A DNA stretch of 64,000 nt from an uncultured Rhodospirillaceae bacterium. Lineage in GTDB: Bacteria > Pseudomonadota > Alphaproteobacteria > Rhodospirillales > Casp-alpha2. Below the pieces are notes generated by a model. That model saw only the letters and a program-made list of their open reading frames with translations. It ran no database searches and had not been told where the DNA came from. The DNA lies in contig CAJWCU010000010.1 in the NCBI GenBank assembly GCA_913030825.1, positions 62,001 to 126,000 of the forward strand, read 5' to 3'. The position numbers and the translations under genes are program-made. Below are positions 16,534 to 24,524 of the stretch, piece after piece (the stretch's first letter is position 1; each line of letters opens with the position of its first letter).

Positions 16534-18275
16534 GGGGCAACTCCTCGTTTTCCTCCGGGTTGATTCACCAATTCCTTCCGCGTTTCCGGGAACAGGAAAT
16601 CGATGAATTTCTCCGCCGTCGGCTGTGGCTCGTGATTGGCCAGGCCGGGGCGCTCGTTCGCTTCGATGACACGATAGTCGGGCCCATCCACGCGGGGAAC
16701 CATGAAATCGAATCCGACCACCGGGATCTGCAGAACCTGGCGCGCCTTGATCGCGGCGGCGCGCAGGTCCGGGTGCAGTTCATCGGTAACATCATGAATG
16801 GTGCCGCCGCAATGCAGGTTGGCGGTCTTGCGGACTTCCAACACCACACCGTCGCCCAGGATCGTGTTCATCCCATACCCCTGGGCCTGAATGCAGCGGC
16901 GGGTTTCGTCGTCGATGGGAATGCGGCTTTCGCCACCCGTGGCGGCCGCGCGGCGGCGCGACAGGCGTTGGATCAGTTCCTGGATCGAATGCTGGCCGTC
17001 GCCGGTCACCCGCGGCGGGCGGCGAACGGCGGCGGCGGCGACCTCCTCGCCGATGACGATGATGCGCAGGTCGCGGCCGTTGACGAATTCCTCGCCGATC
17101 ACGTGATCGCATTGATCGCGGACCTCGTCGAAGGCCTTGATCGCTTCGTCCTCGGAACAGAGATCGACGAACACGCCGTGCCCCTGTTCACCGCGCGCCG
17201 GCTTGATGACGATGCGGCCGTAGGTGTCGAGGAAACCGCGGACGTCGTCGCGCGTGCGCAGGGTGGCCTGCGCCGGGACCTTGATATCGACCTTGCTGAG
17301 GATGCGATGGGTCAGCGACTTGTCGTCGCAGCGGCTCATGGCGACGGCGGAGGTCAGCTCGCTTAAAGATTCGCGGCAGGAGATCGACCGCCCGCCCAGG
17401 GTCAGCAGGAACAAGCCTGCCTCGGCGTCCTCGATTTCAACGCTAATGCCGCGGCGGCGGGCCTCATCGATGATGATCTTGGCGTAGATGTTCAGGTTTT
17501 CCGCCCGCTGCGGGCCGATGAACAGCGATTCGTTGATCGGGTTCTTCTTCTTCACGGTGTAAACCGGCACCCGCTCGAACCCCATTTTCTCATAGAGCTT
17601 GATGGCCTCGGCGTTGTCGTGCAGGACCGACAGGTCCATGAACGCGCGGCCCGCCTTACGGAAATGATCGGCCAGCGAGGTCACCAGGCCGATGCCCACG
17701 GCGGGCACGGCCGCCTGGCCGTCGACGGCAAGCGCCCAGAGGCTGGAACCCTCTTCCGGGTCGTCGAAGGCAATCGAATGGTCGATGCCCATGACGACGC
17801 CCAGAACCTCGCCGTTCTGCGTGCCTTCGGCGACCAGGATGGTGACGCATTGCCGGTTGTCCATGTCGCCCAGGTAGCCGTCCTTCAACGAGACCATGCC
17901 GCGCGAGGTATAGATGCGGTTGACCGCGGCTTCGTCCTTGGCCTCGGCCGGGCGGACACGGAACATGTTGCTTTCGACCGCCTTGGCACTGGCCGGCAGT
18001 TCCTTAAGGTTCAAACGGAAGCTGTGCGACGGGTCCATGAACAAGGTCTGCGGCGCCATCGACAGGAGGACGTGCGGATCGCGCACGTAGATTGCGAGAT
18101 CCCGTTCACCGGCCTCTTCCTCCATCAACTGGGCGGCCAGCGGCTCGGCCTTGTCGAAGGTCTGGCCGAACAGCACACGCCCCCAGCCGCAATGCACGGC
18201 GACGCATTTGCCGACCGTGCCCATGCCGTCCTTGGGCGGTGCCCCCCAATGTTTCAGGGAAAGTGCGTTTTCCAT
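16530..18275 (-). CDS. ngg: N-acetylglutaminylglutamine synthetase (GNAT plus ATP-grasp)
   Basis: A 581-residue two-domain enzyme. I chose the ATG at 18275 (AAGGA about 11 bases upstream) over a TTG at 18302. Residues ~100-270 contain a GNAT acetyltransferase domain (AVNRIYTSRGMVSLKDGYLG; AVDGQAAVPAVGIGLVTSLADHF; LHDNAEAIKLYEKMGF). Residues ~280-581 are an ATP-grasp ligase like cyanophycin synthetase/RimK (VIKPARGEQGHGVFVDL, VVGFDFMVPRVDGPDYRVIEANERPGL). The pair acetylates and joins glutamines to build N-acetylglutaminylglutamine, which the upstream amidotransferase converts to the amide osmolyte NAGGN. Gene order and the 30-bp gap to the amidotransferase match this pathway. Confidence 0.92.
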   Translation of the reverse strand: MENALSLKHWGAPPKDGMGTVGKCVAVHCGWGRVLFGQTFDKAEPLAAQLMEEEAGERDLAIYVRDPHVLLSMAPQTLFMDPSHSFRLNLKELPASAKAVESNMFRVRPAEAKDEAAVNRIYTSRGMVSLKDGYLGDMDNRQCVTILVAEGTQNGEVLGVVMGIDHSIAFDDPEEGSSLWALAVDGQAAVPAVGIGLVTSLADHFRKAGRAFMDLSVLHDNAEAIKLYEKMGFERVPVYTVKKKNPINESLFIGPQRAENLNIYAKIIIDEARRRGISVEIEDAEAGLFLLTLGGRSISCRESLSELTSAVAMSRCDDKSLTHRILSKVDIKVPAQATLRTRDDVRGFLDTYGRIVIKPARGEQGHGVFVDLCSEDEAIKAFDEVRDQCDHVIGEEFVNGRDLRIIVIGEEVAAAAVRRPPRVTGDGQHSIQELIQRLSRRRAAATGGESRIPIDDETRRCIQAQGYGMNTILGDGVVLEVRKTANLHCGGTIHDVTDELHPDLRAAAIKARQVLQIPVVGFDFMVPRVDGPDYRVIEANERPGLANHEPQPTAEKFIDFLFPETRKELVNQPGGKRGVAP

Positions 18276-18305
18276 TTCCGTCTTGTCCTTCCGCCCCGCC
18301 AAGGA

Positions 18306-20081
18306 TCAGACCCCGTGCGTCTGCAGCCAGGTTTCCATCAACGCCACCTGCCACAGCTTCGAGCCCTGGAGCGGCGTGATGTGATCGGCCGGTGCATCCA
18401 TCAGCATGTTCAGGTAGTCGCCCTGGAACAAGGACCGCTCGCGCGCCGCCTTGCTGCTCAGGGTGTCGCGCACCATTTCCAGATACGGGCCTTCGATGTA
18501 CTTCAAGGCCGGCACGGGGAAATAGCCCTTGGGCCGGTCGATGACCTCGGCCGGGACGACACGGCGGGCGACGTCCTTCAACACGCCCTTGCCGCCGTCG
18601 CGGACCTTCTGTTCCGGCGGCACGCGGCCCGCCAGTTCGACCAGTTCATGGTCGAGGAACGGCACCCGCGCCTCCAGCCCCCAGGCCATGGTCATATTAT
18701 CGACCCGTTTGACCGGGTCGTCGACCAGCATGACCGTCGAATCGATACGCAACGCCTTGTCCACGGCGCGGTCGGCGCCGGAACGGGCGAAATGTTCTTC
18801 GATGAAGCCCAGGCTTTCGTCGCGGTCCGTGTGGTACTGGGGCGAGACGACTTTTTTATAGTCCTCGAAATCGCGGTCGCGGAACACGCGGGAATAGTCG
18901 CCGACGGGATCGTTGGAATCCATCAGCGGCGGATACCAGGAATAGCCGCCGAAGATTTCATCCGCCCCCTGGCCCGACTGCACGACCTTCACATGTTTGG
19001 CGACTTCCTGGCTGAGCGCGAAGAAGCCGACGTTGTCATGGCTGACCATGGGCTCGGACATCGCCTTGATGGTGTCCGGGAGCAACGCCATCAAGCGGTC
19101 GGCGCCGATATGGATCTTGTAATGCTCGGTGCCGAATTCGTTGGCGATGATGTCGGAATATTTGAACTCGTTGCCTTCCTCGCCGCCGGCGTCGTCGAAG
19201 CCGACCGAGAACGTGCGCAGCGGCGTCTTGCCCGCCCGCGCCAGCATGCCGACGATCAGCGAGGAATCGACCCCGCCCGACAGCAGCACGCCGACATCGA
19301 CGTCGGCTTCCAGCCGCCGGTCGATGCTGAGCGCCAGGGCGTCGAACACCCGGTCGCACCATTCCTCGTCGGACAACTTCATCTCGTCGGCGGAGCGCGT
19401 GAAATCGACCTTCCAATAGGTCGTGTCCTTGCGCGTGCCGTCCGCTTCGAACACCGCATAGGTCGCGGGCGGCAGCTTGCGCACGCCCCTCAGCACCGTA
19501 TAGGGCGGCGGCACGACGGCGTGGAACGACATGTAATGGTTCAGACCGATGGGATCGATCGAGGTGTCCGTGTCGCCCGCCGCCAGGATCGCCGGAAGCG
19601 AGGAGGCGAAGCGCAGGCGCTTTCCGCTTTCCGAAAGGTACAGTGGCTTGATGCCCAGACGGTCGCGGGCCAGGGTCAGGCGGCCGCTGTCGCGTTCATA
19701 GATCGCGAAAGCGAACATGCCGTTCAGGCGCTGCACGCATTCGGGGCCCCAGGCATGAAAGGCCTTGAGCACGACCTCCGTGTCGCCGGTCGAGAAGAAC
19801 CGGTAACCATCGGCGATCAACTCCTCACGCAGCGCCTTGTAATTATAGATGCAGCCGTTGAAGGCGATGGTCAGGCCCAGGTCGGGGTCGACCAGGGGCT
19901 GTTGCGCCTTGTCCGATAGATCGATGATCTTGAGCCGGCGATGGCCGAAGGCACAGCGGCTTTGCGCGAACAGGCCCGAGGCATCGGGCCCCCGGGGCGC
20001 CATGGCGTCGGTCATCCGCGCCACGGCCTGCGTGTCCGCATAGGTTCCGTCGAATCTAATTTCGCCGCTCAGTCCACACAT
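18306..20081 (-). CDS. asnO: N-acetylglutaminylglutamine amidotransferase (asparagine-synthase-like)
   Basis: A 591-residue asparagine synthetase B-like enzyme. The ATG at 20081 gives Met-Cys-Gly, exposing Cys2 as the class II glutamine amidotransferase nucleophile; AAAGGAG lies ~10 bases upstream. The N-terminal glutaminase domain shows RRLKIIDLSDKAQQP and TIAFNGCIYNYKALREEL. The C-terminal synthetase has the ATP-pyrophosphatase loop LLSGGVDSSLIVGM (~residue 258) and SGQGADEIFGGYSWYP. Next to the GNAT/ATP-grasp gene it is the NAGGN amidotransferase rather than ordinary asparagine synthase. It is the first gene of the osmolyte operon, transcribed from a consensus promoter at 20256-20284. Confidence 0.92.
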   Translation of the reverse strand: MCGLSGEIRFDGTYADTQAVARMTDAMAPRGPDASGLFAQSRCAFGHRRLKIIDLSDKAQQPLVDPDLGLTIAFNGCIYNYKALREELIADGYRFFSTGDTEVVLKAFHAWGPECVQRLNGMFAFAIYERDSGRLTLARDRLGIKPLYLSESGKRLRFASSLPAILAAGDTDTSIDPIGLNHYMSFHAVVPPPYTVLRGVRKLPPATYAVFEADGTRKDTTYWKVDFTRSADEMKLSDEEWCDRVFDALALSIDRRLEADVDVGVLLSGGVDSSLIVGMLARAGKTPLRTFSVGFDDAGGEEGNEFKYSDIIANEFGTEHYKIHIGADRLMALLPDTIKAMSEPMVSHDNVGFFALSQEVAKHVKVVQSGQGADEIFGGYSWYPPLMDSNDPVGDYSRVFRDRDFEDYKKVVSPQYHTDRDESLGFIEEHFARSGADRAVDKALRIDSTVMLVDDPVKRVDNMTMAWGLEARVPFLDHELVELAGRVPPEQKVRDGGKGVLKDVARRVVPAEVIDRPKGYFPVPALKYIEGPYLEMVRDTLSSKAARERSLFQGDYLNMLMDAPADHITPLQGSKLWQVALMETWLQTHGV

Positions 20082-20187
20082 ACGTGATGGGCTCCTTTGA
20101 TTGTTATCGCGTCGCGCTGTCGATCGTTCGCCGCGCGGGGTCGGTTCGCGTTGTAAACGCGCCGCCACCCGACGCTTGGGGGCGAAC

Positions 20188-20208
20188 AAAAAGCCGCCAT
20201 CCCGGCTT
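20188..20208 (-). terminator. Terminator-like hairpin in the NAGGN leader (candidate attenuator)
   Basis: On the minus strand AAGCCG-GGATGG-CGGCTT forms a 6-bp stem (arms 20203-20208 and 20191-20196) that runs directly into TTTTT ending at 20188. It lies between the predicted promoter and the amidotransferase start, about 40-60 bases into the transcript, the position of an attenuator. Confidence 0.5.
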
Positions 20209-20255
20209 GGTCGAAGCGGGTCATCGGGCGGCAGAAATAAGTCATTGATTTAGTT

Positions 20256-20284
20256 AAAATAGTTACCCCGCCCCGGCATGTCAA
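20256..20284 (-). promoter_or_regulatory. Consensus sigma-70-type promoter for the NAGGN operon
   Basis: On the minus strand TTGACA (20279-20284) is followed after exactly 17 bases by TATTTT (20256-20261). The -35 box is a perfect match and the spacing is optimal. Transcription would begin near 20249 and run into the amidotransferase gene. Confidence 0.65.
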
Positions 20285-20369
20285 ATGACCGACCGGTGAC
20301 ATCGGGAGAATCGCCGGAACCGCTTGAGCCCATTGGATTTATCCGGATCGGCGGGCCGCCGAAACGCAG

Positions 20370-20397
20370 CGCGCCGCCCGGCAGGCCGGGCGGCGCG
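20370..20397 (-). terminator. Perfect 13-bp inverted repeat downstream of the class II aldolase gene
   Basis: Arms 20370-20382 and 20385-20397 (CGCGCCGCCCGGC and its complement) are separated by two bases. The structure lies 30 bp after the aldolase stop and could end its transcript. No T-run follows on the minus strand, so termination strength is uncertain. Confidence 0.5.
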
Positions 20398-20426
20398 GAG
20401 AAAAATCATACCGGTTCGACCCGGTG

Positions 20427-21203
20427 TCAGTGACGGTAGTCCGGCTCTTCCTTGTCGAGCAGGCGCATGTAGGCCTGGAAGGTGGAATCGCCCTGCATCT
20501 TGCCGTCGCCCTCGAACTGGCTGGCGGCGTGCTCGCAAACCTCCTTGGGCGGGATGATCAGCTCCGTCCCCGCCATCTGGGCCTGCAATTGCAATTCGCA
20601 GGAGTGCTCCAACAGGCGATGGCGATAGAAGGCTTCGGCGATCGACCGGCCCGTGGACAACAGCCCGTGATTACGCAGGATCATCGAATGATGATTGCCC
20701 AGGTCGGCGACCAGCCGGTCGCGTTCGTCGATGTCGTTCGAGATGCCTTCGTAGTCGTGATAGGTCACCCGGTTATAGAACATCATGGATTTCTGGTTGA
20801 GCGGCAGCAAACCGCCCTTCTGCGCCGAAACGGCCATGCCCGCGTTGGTATGGGTATGGATCACGCACATGGCGTCGGCCCGCGACATATGGATCGCCGA
20901 ATGAATGACGAAACCGGCGCGGATCACGTCATAGGGGCTGTCATCCAGGACGTTCCCGTCGACGTCGATCTTGACCAGGTTGGACGCGCAGACCTCGTTG
21001 AACAGATGGCCGTAGGGGTTGATCAGGAAGTGATGATCCTTGCCCGGCAGGCGCACCGACGAATGGGTGAAAATGCCGTCGTCCCAACCGAAGCGGTAGA
21101 CCAGCCGGTAAACCGCCGCCAGTTCACAGCGCAGCTGCCATTCTTCTTCCGAAACCTTGTCGCGCAGGCTCGGAACCTCGTGCAACGGGATCACCTGGCC
21201 CAT
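20427..21203 (-). CDS. Class II aldolase/adducin family protein
   Basis: A 258-residue protein starting at the ATG at 21203, which has GGAGGAG 6-8 bases upstream. The class II aldolase zinc site is visible: HTHTNAG (~residue 118) and the RNHGLLSTG segment (~residue 180), with the early HSSVRLPG and INPYG motifs. Members cleave sugar phosphates, decarboxylate, or have no known activity. The version here (MSRADAMCVIHTHTN, EDHHFLINPYGHLFNEV-like start) resembles the many class II aldolase-like proteins linked to catabolic genes in Alphaproteobacteria. It is a single gene with its own hairpin downstream and is divergent from the HtrA-like gene. Substrate unknown. Confidence 0.85.
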   Translation of the reverse strand: MGQVIPLHEVPSLRDKVSEEEWQLRCELAAVYRLVYRFGWDDGIFTHSSVRLPGKDHHFLINPYGHLFNEVCASNLVKIDVDGNVLDDSPYDVIRAGFVIHSAIHMSRADAMCVIHTHTNAGMAVSAQKGGLLPLNQKSMMFYNRVTYHDYEGISNDIDERDRLVADLGNHHSMILRNHGLLSTGRSIAEAFYRHRLLEHSCELQLQAQMAGTELIIPPKEVCEHAASQFEGDGKMQGDSTFQAYMRLLDKEEPDYRH

Positions 21204-21360
21204 GGCCGTCTCCTCCATCAAGCGTTGTCTATGAGAATATTGTGTACAATCTAACGCCGCGCCGCATTTCGGTTCAAGACGCTTCGCACAGCCGGCTTAT
21301 CCCCGAAAAATTCCCGGCAATGGATTTCAATCGGCGGCAATCTGAATTACCATTTCAGGT

Positions 21361-22338
21361 ATGGACGATCCGGACCAGGACTATCCAGAAATTCCCGAGC
21401 CCTATCGGCCAGACGCCGAGCGGTTTTCCTTCGACGTTGGGAAAGCGCTGCGCAGCGTCGTCAGCCTGCGCACGGAAATCCCCGAAACGGCCTTTACCTC
21501 GACCACTCTGGGCACGGAGCGATCCGGCCACGGCGTGGTCATCGATCCCAAGGGTCTGGTCCTGACCATCGGCTATCTGGTGGTCGAGGCCGAACGGGTC
21601 TGGCTGGTCTCCAACGACGGCCGCGCCGCCGAAGGCCACGTCATGGGCTACGATCAGGAAACGGGCTTCGGTCTGGTTCAGGCGTTGCAGCCGCTGGACG
21701 TGCCGGCGCTGGAGTTGGGATCTTCCGCCGACCTGATCCCGGGCGACGACGTGATCGTCGCCGGTTGGGGCGGCGAGGCCCATGCCCTGCAGGCCCGGGT
21801 TTCGGCCCGCAAGGAATTCGCGGGCTATTGGGAATACCTGTTGGACGACGCCATCTTCACGACCCCCGCCCATCCTCTATGGGGCGGGGCGGCGCTGATC
21901 GGCGAGGACGGCACGCTTCGCGGGATCGGATCGCTCTATGTGCGGGGCGAGGAAAGCGGCGAGACCGAAGGCAACATGATCGTGCCCGTCGATATCATCA
22001 AACCGATCCTGCCGACCTTGCGGACGACGGGTGCCTCGGGCCGCCCGCCCCGGCCTTGGTTGGGCACCTTCACCGCCGAGACCTCGGGCCGGGTCGTCAT
22101 CGTCGGCACCTGGCAGGGCGGGCCGGCGGAGATTGCGGGGCTGAAGGCCGGCGACCTGGTCGTCGGCGTCGACGACAAGCCGGTCGAAGGCATGGCCGGG
22201 TTTTTCCGGGGTGTCTGGTCGCTGGGTCCGGCGGGCACGCTAATCCCGCTGAACATCTACCGCGACGGCGATCTGGTGACGATCACCGTGCAGTCCTGTT
22301 CGCGCGGCGATTTCTATCAATCCCCGAACATCCATTAG
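21361..22338 (+). CDS. HtrA-like trypsin-fold protein with PDZ domain, catalytic triad lost
   Basis: A 325-residue protein with the DegP/HtrA layout: a trypsin-like domain (~residues 25-215) followed by one PDZ domain (RPWLGTFTAET; AEIAGLKAGDLVVGVDDKPVEGM, ~230-320). The fold markers are clear (SGHGVVIDPKGLVLTIGYLV; GDDVIVAGWGG; LIGEDGTLRGIGSLY), but all three catalytic positions are changed: His is Tyr in LTIGYLVV, the DLAL-type Asp is Gly in ETGFGLVQ, and the GNSGG Ser is Trp in HPLWGGAAL. No signal peptide is seen. It is therefore probably a cytoplasmic non-proteolytic binding protein. It sits 3 bp upstream of alkB, suggesting a shared transcript. Confidence 0.8.
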   Translation: MDDPDQDYPEIPEPYRPDAERFSFDVGKALRSVVSLRTEIPETAFTSTTLGTERSGHGVVIDPKGLVLTIGYLVVEAERVWLVSNDGRAAEGHVMGYDQETGFGLVQALQPLDVPALELGSSADLIPGDDVIVAGWGGEAHALQARVSARKEFAGYWEYLLDDAIFTTPAHPLWGGAALIGEDGTLRGIGSLYVRGEESGETEGNMIVPVDIIKPILPTLRTTGASGRPPRPWLGTFTAETSGRVVIVGTWQGGPAEIAGLKAGDLVVGVDDKPVEGMAGFFRGVWSLGPAGTLIPLNIYRDGDLVTITVQSCSRGDFYQSPNIH

Positions 22339-22341
22339 GCG

Positions 22342-22944
22342 ATGACCGCCCTTCCCCTCGGGCTTCCGCCGGTACCGCTGGCCGAGGCCGACACGATGCT
22401 CTATCCGCAGCACTTGGCCGATGCCGAGGACCTGTTCCGGCGGCTTCATGACGATCTGCCCTGGCGCCAGGAACACCTGACCCTGTTCGGCAAACGCATC
22501 GCCCAGCCGCGCCTTAGCCTCTATCAAGGCGACGTGCCCTATACCTATTCCGGCCTGACCCTGGCCGCCGCCGCCTGGCACCCGGTCCTGGCGGACCTGC
22601 GCGACCGCTGCGCCGAGTTGGCCGGAATGCCGTTCAACACGGTGCTGGCGAATCTGTATCGGGACGGATCGGACAGTATGGATTGGCACGCCGACGACGA
22701 GGCCGAATTGGGCGCCGAGCCGGTGATCGCCTCGGTCAGCTTAGGCGCCCCCCGCCGCTTTCAAATGCGCCGCAAGGACAAGACCGGCGAAGCCCATTGC
22801 CTGACTCTCGGCGGCGGCGACGTACTGATCATGGGGCCCAAGTCGCAAGTCCATTGGATGCACCGCGTGCCGAAAACCAAAACCACCGTCGGCCCGCGCA
22901 TCAATCTGACATTCCGATTTGTAAGAGAACCACAGAGACGGTGA
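22342..22944 (+). CDS. alkB: AlkB-type 2-oxoglutarate-dependent DNA/RNA dealkylase
   Basis: A 200-residue Fe(II)/2-oxoglutarate oxygenase. The metal and cosubstrate residues of AlkB/ALKBH2-3 are visible: HAD in MDWHADDEAELG (~residue 115), the distal His in VHWMHRVPK (~residue 173), and two Arg in GPRINLTFR (~185-191). The N-terminal region has the nucleotide-lid pattern PRLSLYQGDVPYTYSG typical of ALKBH2/3-like bacterial proteins. It repairs methylated bases such as 1-methyladenine and 3-methylcytosine. It begins 3 bp after the HtrA-like gene. The last codons overlap a CACAGAGAC motif, and a terminator-like stem follows. Confidence 0.9.
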   Translation: MTALPLGLPPVPLAEADTMLYPQHLADAEDLFRRLHDDLPWRQEHLTLFGKRIAQPRLSLYQGDVPYTYSGLTLAAAAWHPVLADLRDRCAELAGMPFNTVLANLYRDGSDSMDWHADDEAELGAEPVIASVSLGAPRRFQMRRKDKTGEAHCLTLGGGDVLIMGPKSQVHWMHRVPKTKTTVGPRINLTFRFVREPQRR

Positions 22945-23016
22945 GGCCGTGAGAAGAGGAATGAGGGCCAGGGACTCCCCGCCCTTCTCACCGCCTCAGT
23001 GGTGACCGTTTCTTTT
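22938..23016 (+). terminator. Long imperfect stem-loop with T-rich tail between alkB and the MlrC-like gene
   Basis: Arms 22942-22956 and 22984-22998 pair at 14 of 15 positions around a 27-base loop, extended by ACGGT/ACCGT further out. The 3' side continues into TTTCTTTT (23009-23016). It lies between two convergent genes and most likely ends the alkB transcript. Confidence 0.6.
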
Positions 23017-23018
23017 CC

Positions 23019-24515
23019 CTAATCCATATCCAACGGGAAGACCGGTCGGCGGACGTGTTTGTAGGGCAGTTCCTTATAATTGCGCGAGGTCAGCCCCCCG
23101 CCGTCGTCGACCACGATGACCTGCGATGCGATGGGCGCGTAGGCGGCACGGAAGTGATGCGCCGACTTGAGGCCCAGGACCTTCTTCTTCGTCGGGTCGA
23201 TGCCCATCGATTTGAAATACATCTTGTCGTAGTTCTGGAACCGGCCGCTGACGATGACGATATCGACACCGCCGACGCTGAACACGGCTGACGGCCCCAT
23301 GTCGACGCGGGTACCGCGCGTCATCGGGCCTTCCATGGCGAAGGTGCCGTCGGTGATCGCGGTGACCGTCCCCATCAGCGACAGAGGGCCGCCCTGTACG
23401 TTCGGGTCGACCTTGCCGCCGATTTCCAGCCGCAGCGTCGTGCCGATGCCCGCGTTCTTACAGGCGAGCGCCGCTTCGGGATCGTAGAGCGTACCGAAGG
23501 CGGCATCCTTCAGGTCGGCCTCGATCATCGCACCCAGCAGTTTGGTCGCATCGCCGTAACCGCCGCCGCCCGGATTGTCGGCATAGTCGGCCAGCACGAT
23601 GGGGGCGGAGACGCCCTGGGCCAGAGACGTCTGCACCCGCTTGATGGCTTCCGGGATTTTGACCAATTCGATGGAGAGCTTGTTGCGGTCCTGCCAGATC
23701 TGTTCCATCACCGTTTCGGCGATCTTGGCATGGGCCGGATCGTCGCCTTCGCCGGTGACGACGCAGGTCGGCCCGACATCGTGAATATCGACCCAGGGGA
23801 AACCCGCGTTGATCGACCCGGCATAGACCCCGGGTGTTTCGGCGATCAGCTTGTCCAGGGTCTTCAGCGCATCGACCATCGGGCCCGGCCCGGTCGTCCG
23901 GCCATGATCGGCACCGTCCAGCATTTCGCGGCGCCGGACGTGAACCTTGGGATGGATTTCGCCCTTCATCGTGCGATCCAGCAGGTCGCAGGCCTGGGTC
24001 GCGACCTCGTACTGATCGATATGCGGATAGGTGCGGTAGCTGATCAGGATGTCCGACAGGTCGCCCATGCGGTCGGTCGTATTCGCGTGCAGGTCCAGCG
24101 TCACGGCGATCGGCATGTCGGGGCCGACAAGGTCGCGCACGGATTGCAGCAACCGGCCCTCCCCGTCTTCGTCGTGCTCGCAGGCCATGGCCCCGTGCAG
24201 CGACAGATAGATGCCGTCGAACGGACCGTCGGCCTTCAGGCTGTCGATCACGACCTGAGTGAAATGGTCGTGCATGTCCTTGGTCACCCGGCCCGACGGC
24301 GTCGCGTTGGCGTAGATCGGCAGGCGGATGGACCAGCCGTGCTTGTCGGCGGCGTCCAGGGCCGCACCGATTTCCGTCGCCGTGCCGCGCATTTTCTGTG
24401 CGACCTCGTCGTCGCGGTAATAGGTCCGCGCCTTATAGGCCGCAAGATCCGTCGGCAGTTTGGAAAAGGTATTGGTCTCGTGCTTGAAACCGGCGATGAA
24501 CACGCGCTTGGACAT
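23019..24515 (-). CDS. MlrC-like M81-family metallopeptidase/hydrolase
   Basis: A 498-residue protein of the microcystinase C (MlrC, M81) family: N-terminal FIAGFKHETNTFSKLPTDL, YLSLHGAMACEHDEDGEG (~residue 106), VTLDLHANTTDRM and ISYRTYPHIDQYE are the characteristic zinc-site segments; the C-terminal half has GGGYGDATKLLGAMI. Ribosome site AGGAGG lies 5 bases before the ATG. It is the last gene of a ten-gene operon with a peptide-type ABC transporter, two M20 peptidases and two amidases. M81 proteins are seldom tied to microcystin; the operon suggests a general amide or peptide substrate. It is 9 bp from the upstream amidase. Confidence 0.88.
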   Translation of the reverse strand: MSKRVFIAGFKHETNTFSKLPTDLAAYKARTYYRDDEVAQKMRGTATEIGAALDAADKHGWSIRLPIYANATPSGRVTKDMHDHFTQVVIDSLKADGPFDGIYLSLHGAMACEHDEDGEGRLLQSVRDLVGPDMPIAVTLDLHANTTDRMGDLSDILISYRTYPHIDQYEVATQACDLLDRTMKGEIHPKVHVRRREMLDGADHGRTTGPGPMVDALKTLDKLIAETPGVYAGSINAGFPWVDIHDVGPTCVVTGEGDDPAHAKIAETVMEQIWQDRNKLSIELVKIPEAIKRVQTSLAQGVSAPIVLADYADNPGGGGYGDATKLLGAMIEADLKDAAFGTLYDPEAALACKNAGIGTTLRLEIGGKVDPNVQGGPLSLMGTVTAITDGTFAMEGPMTRGTRVDMGPSAVFSVGGVDIVIVSGRFQNYDKMYFKSMGIDPTKKKVLGLKSAHHFRAAYAPIASQVIVVDDGGGLTSRNYKELPYKHVRRPVFPLDMD

Positions 24516-24524
24516 GGACGCCTC

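Larger units (their letters stand above)
20082..20426. promoter_or_regulatory. Leader and promoter region of the NAGGN operon (345 bp)
   Basis: No separate gene is supported. The region contains, in minus-strand order: a strong 13-bp inverted repeat (20370-20397), a consensus promoter (20256-20284), a terminator-like hairpin with a T-run (20188-20208), and the amidotransferase ribosome site (AAAGGAG). The predicted transcript would have a leader of about 170 bases. A 59-codon frame starts near 20245 and overlaps the amidotransferase start, but it lacks a ribosome site. Confidence 0.55.

Noticed and set aside
20069-20248. Leader peptide candidate before the NAGGN amidotransferase
   Set aside because: The frame starts near 20245 without a ribosome site and has no codon bias or repeat that would support attenuation by translation; kept only as a remark.
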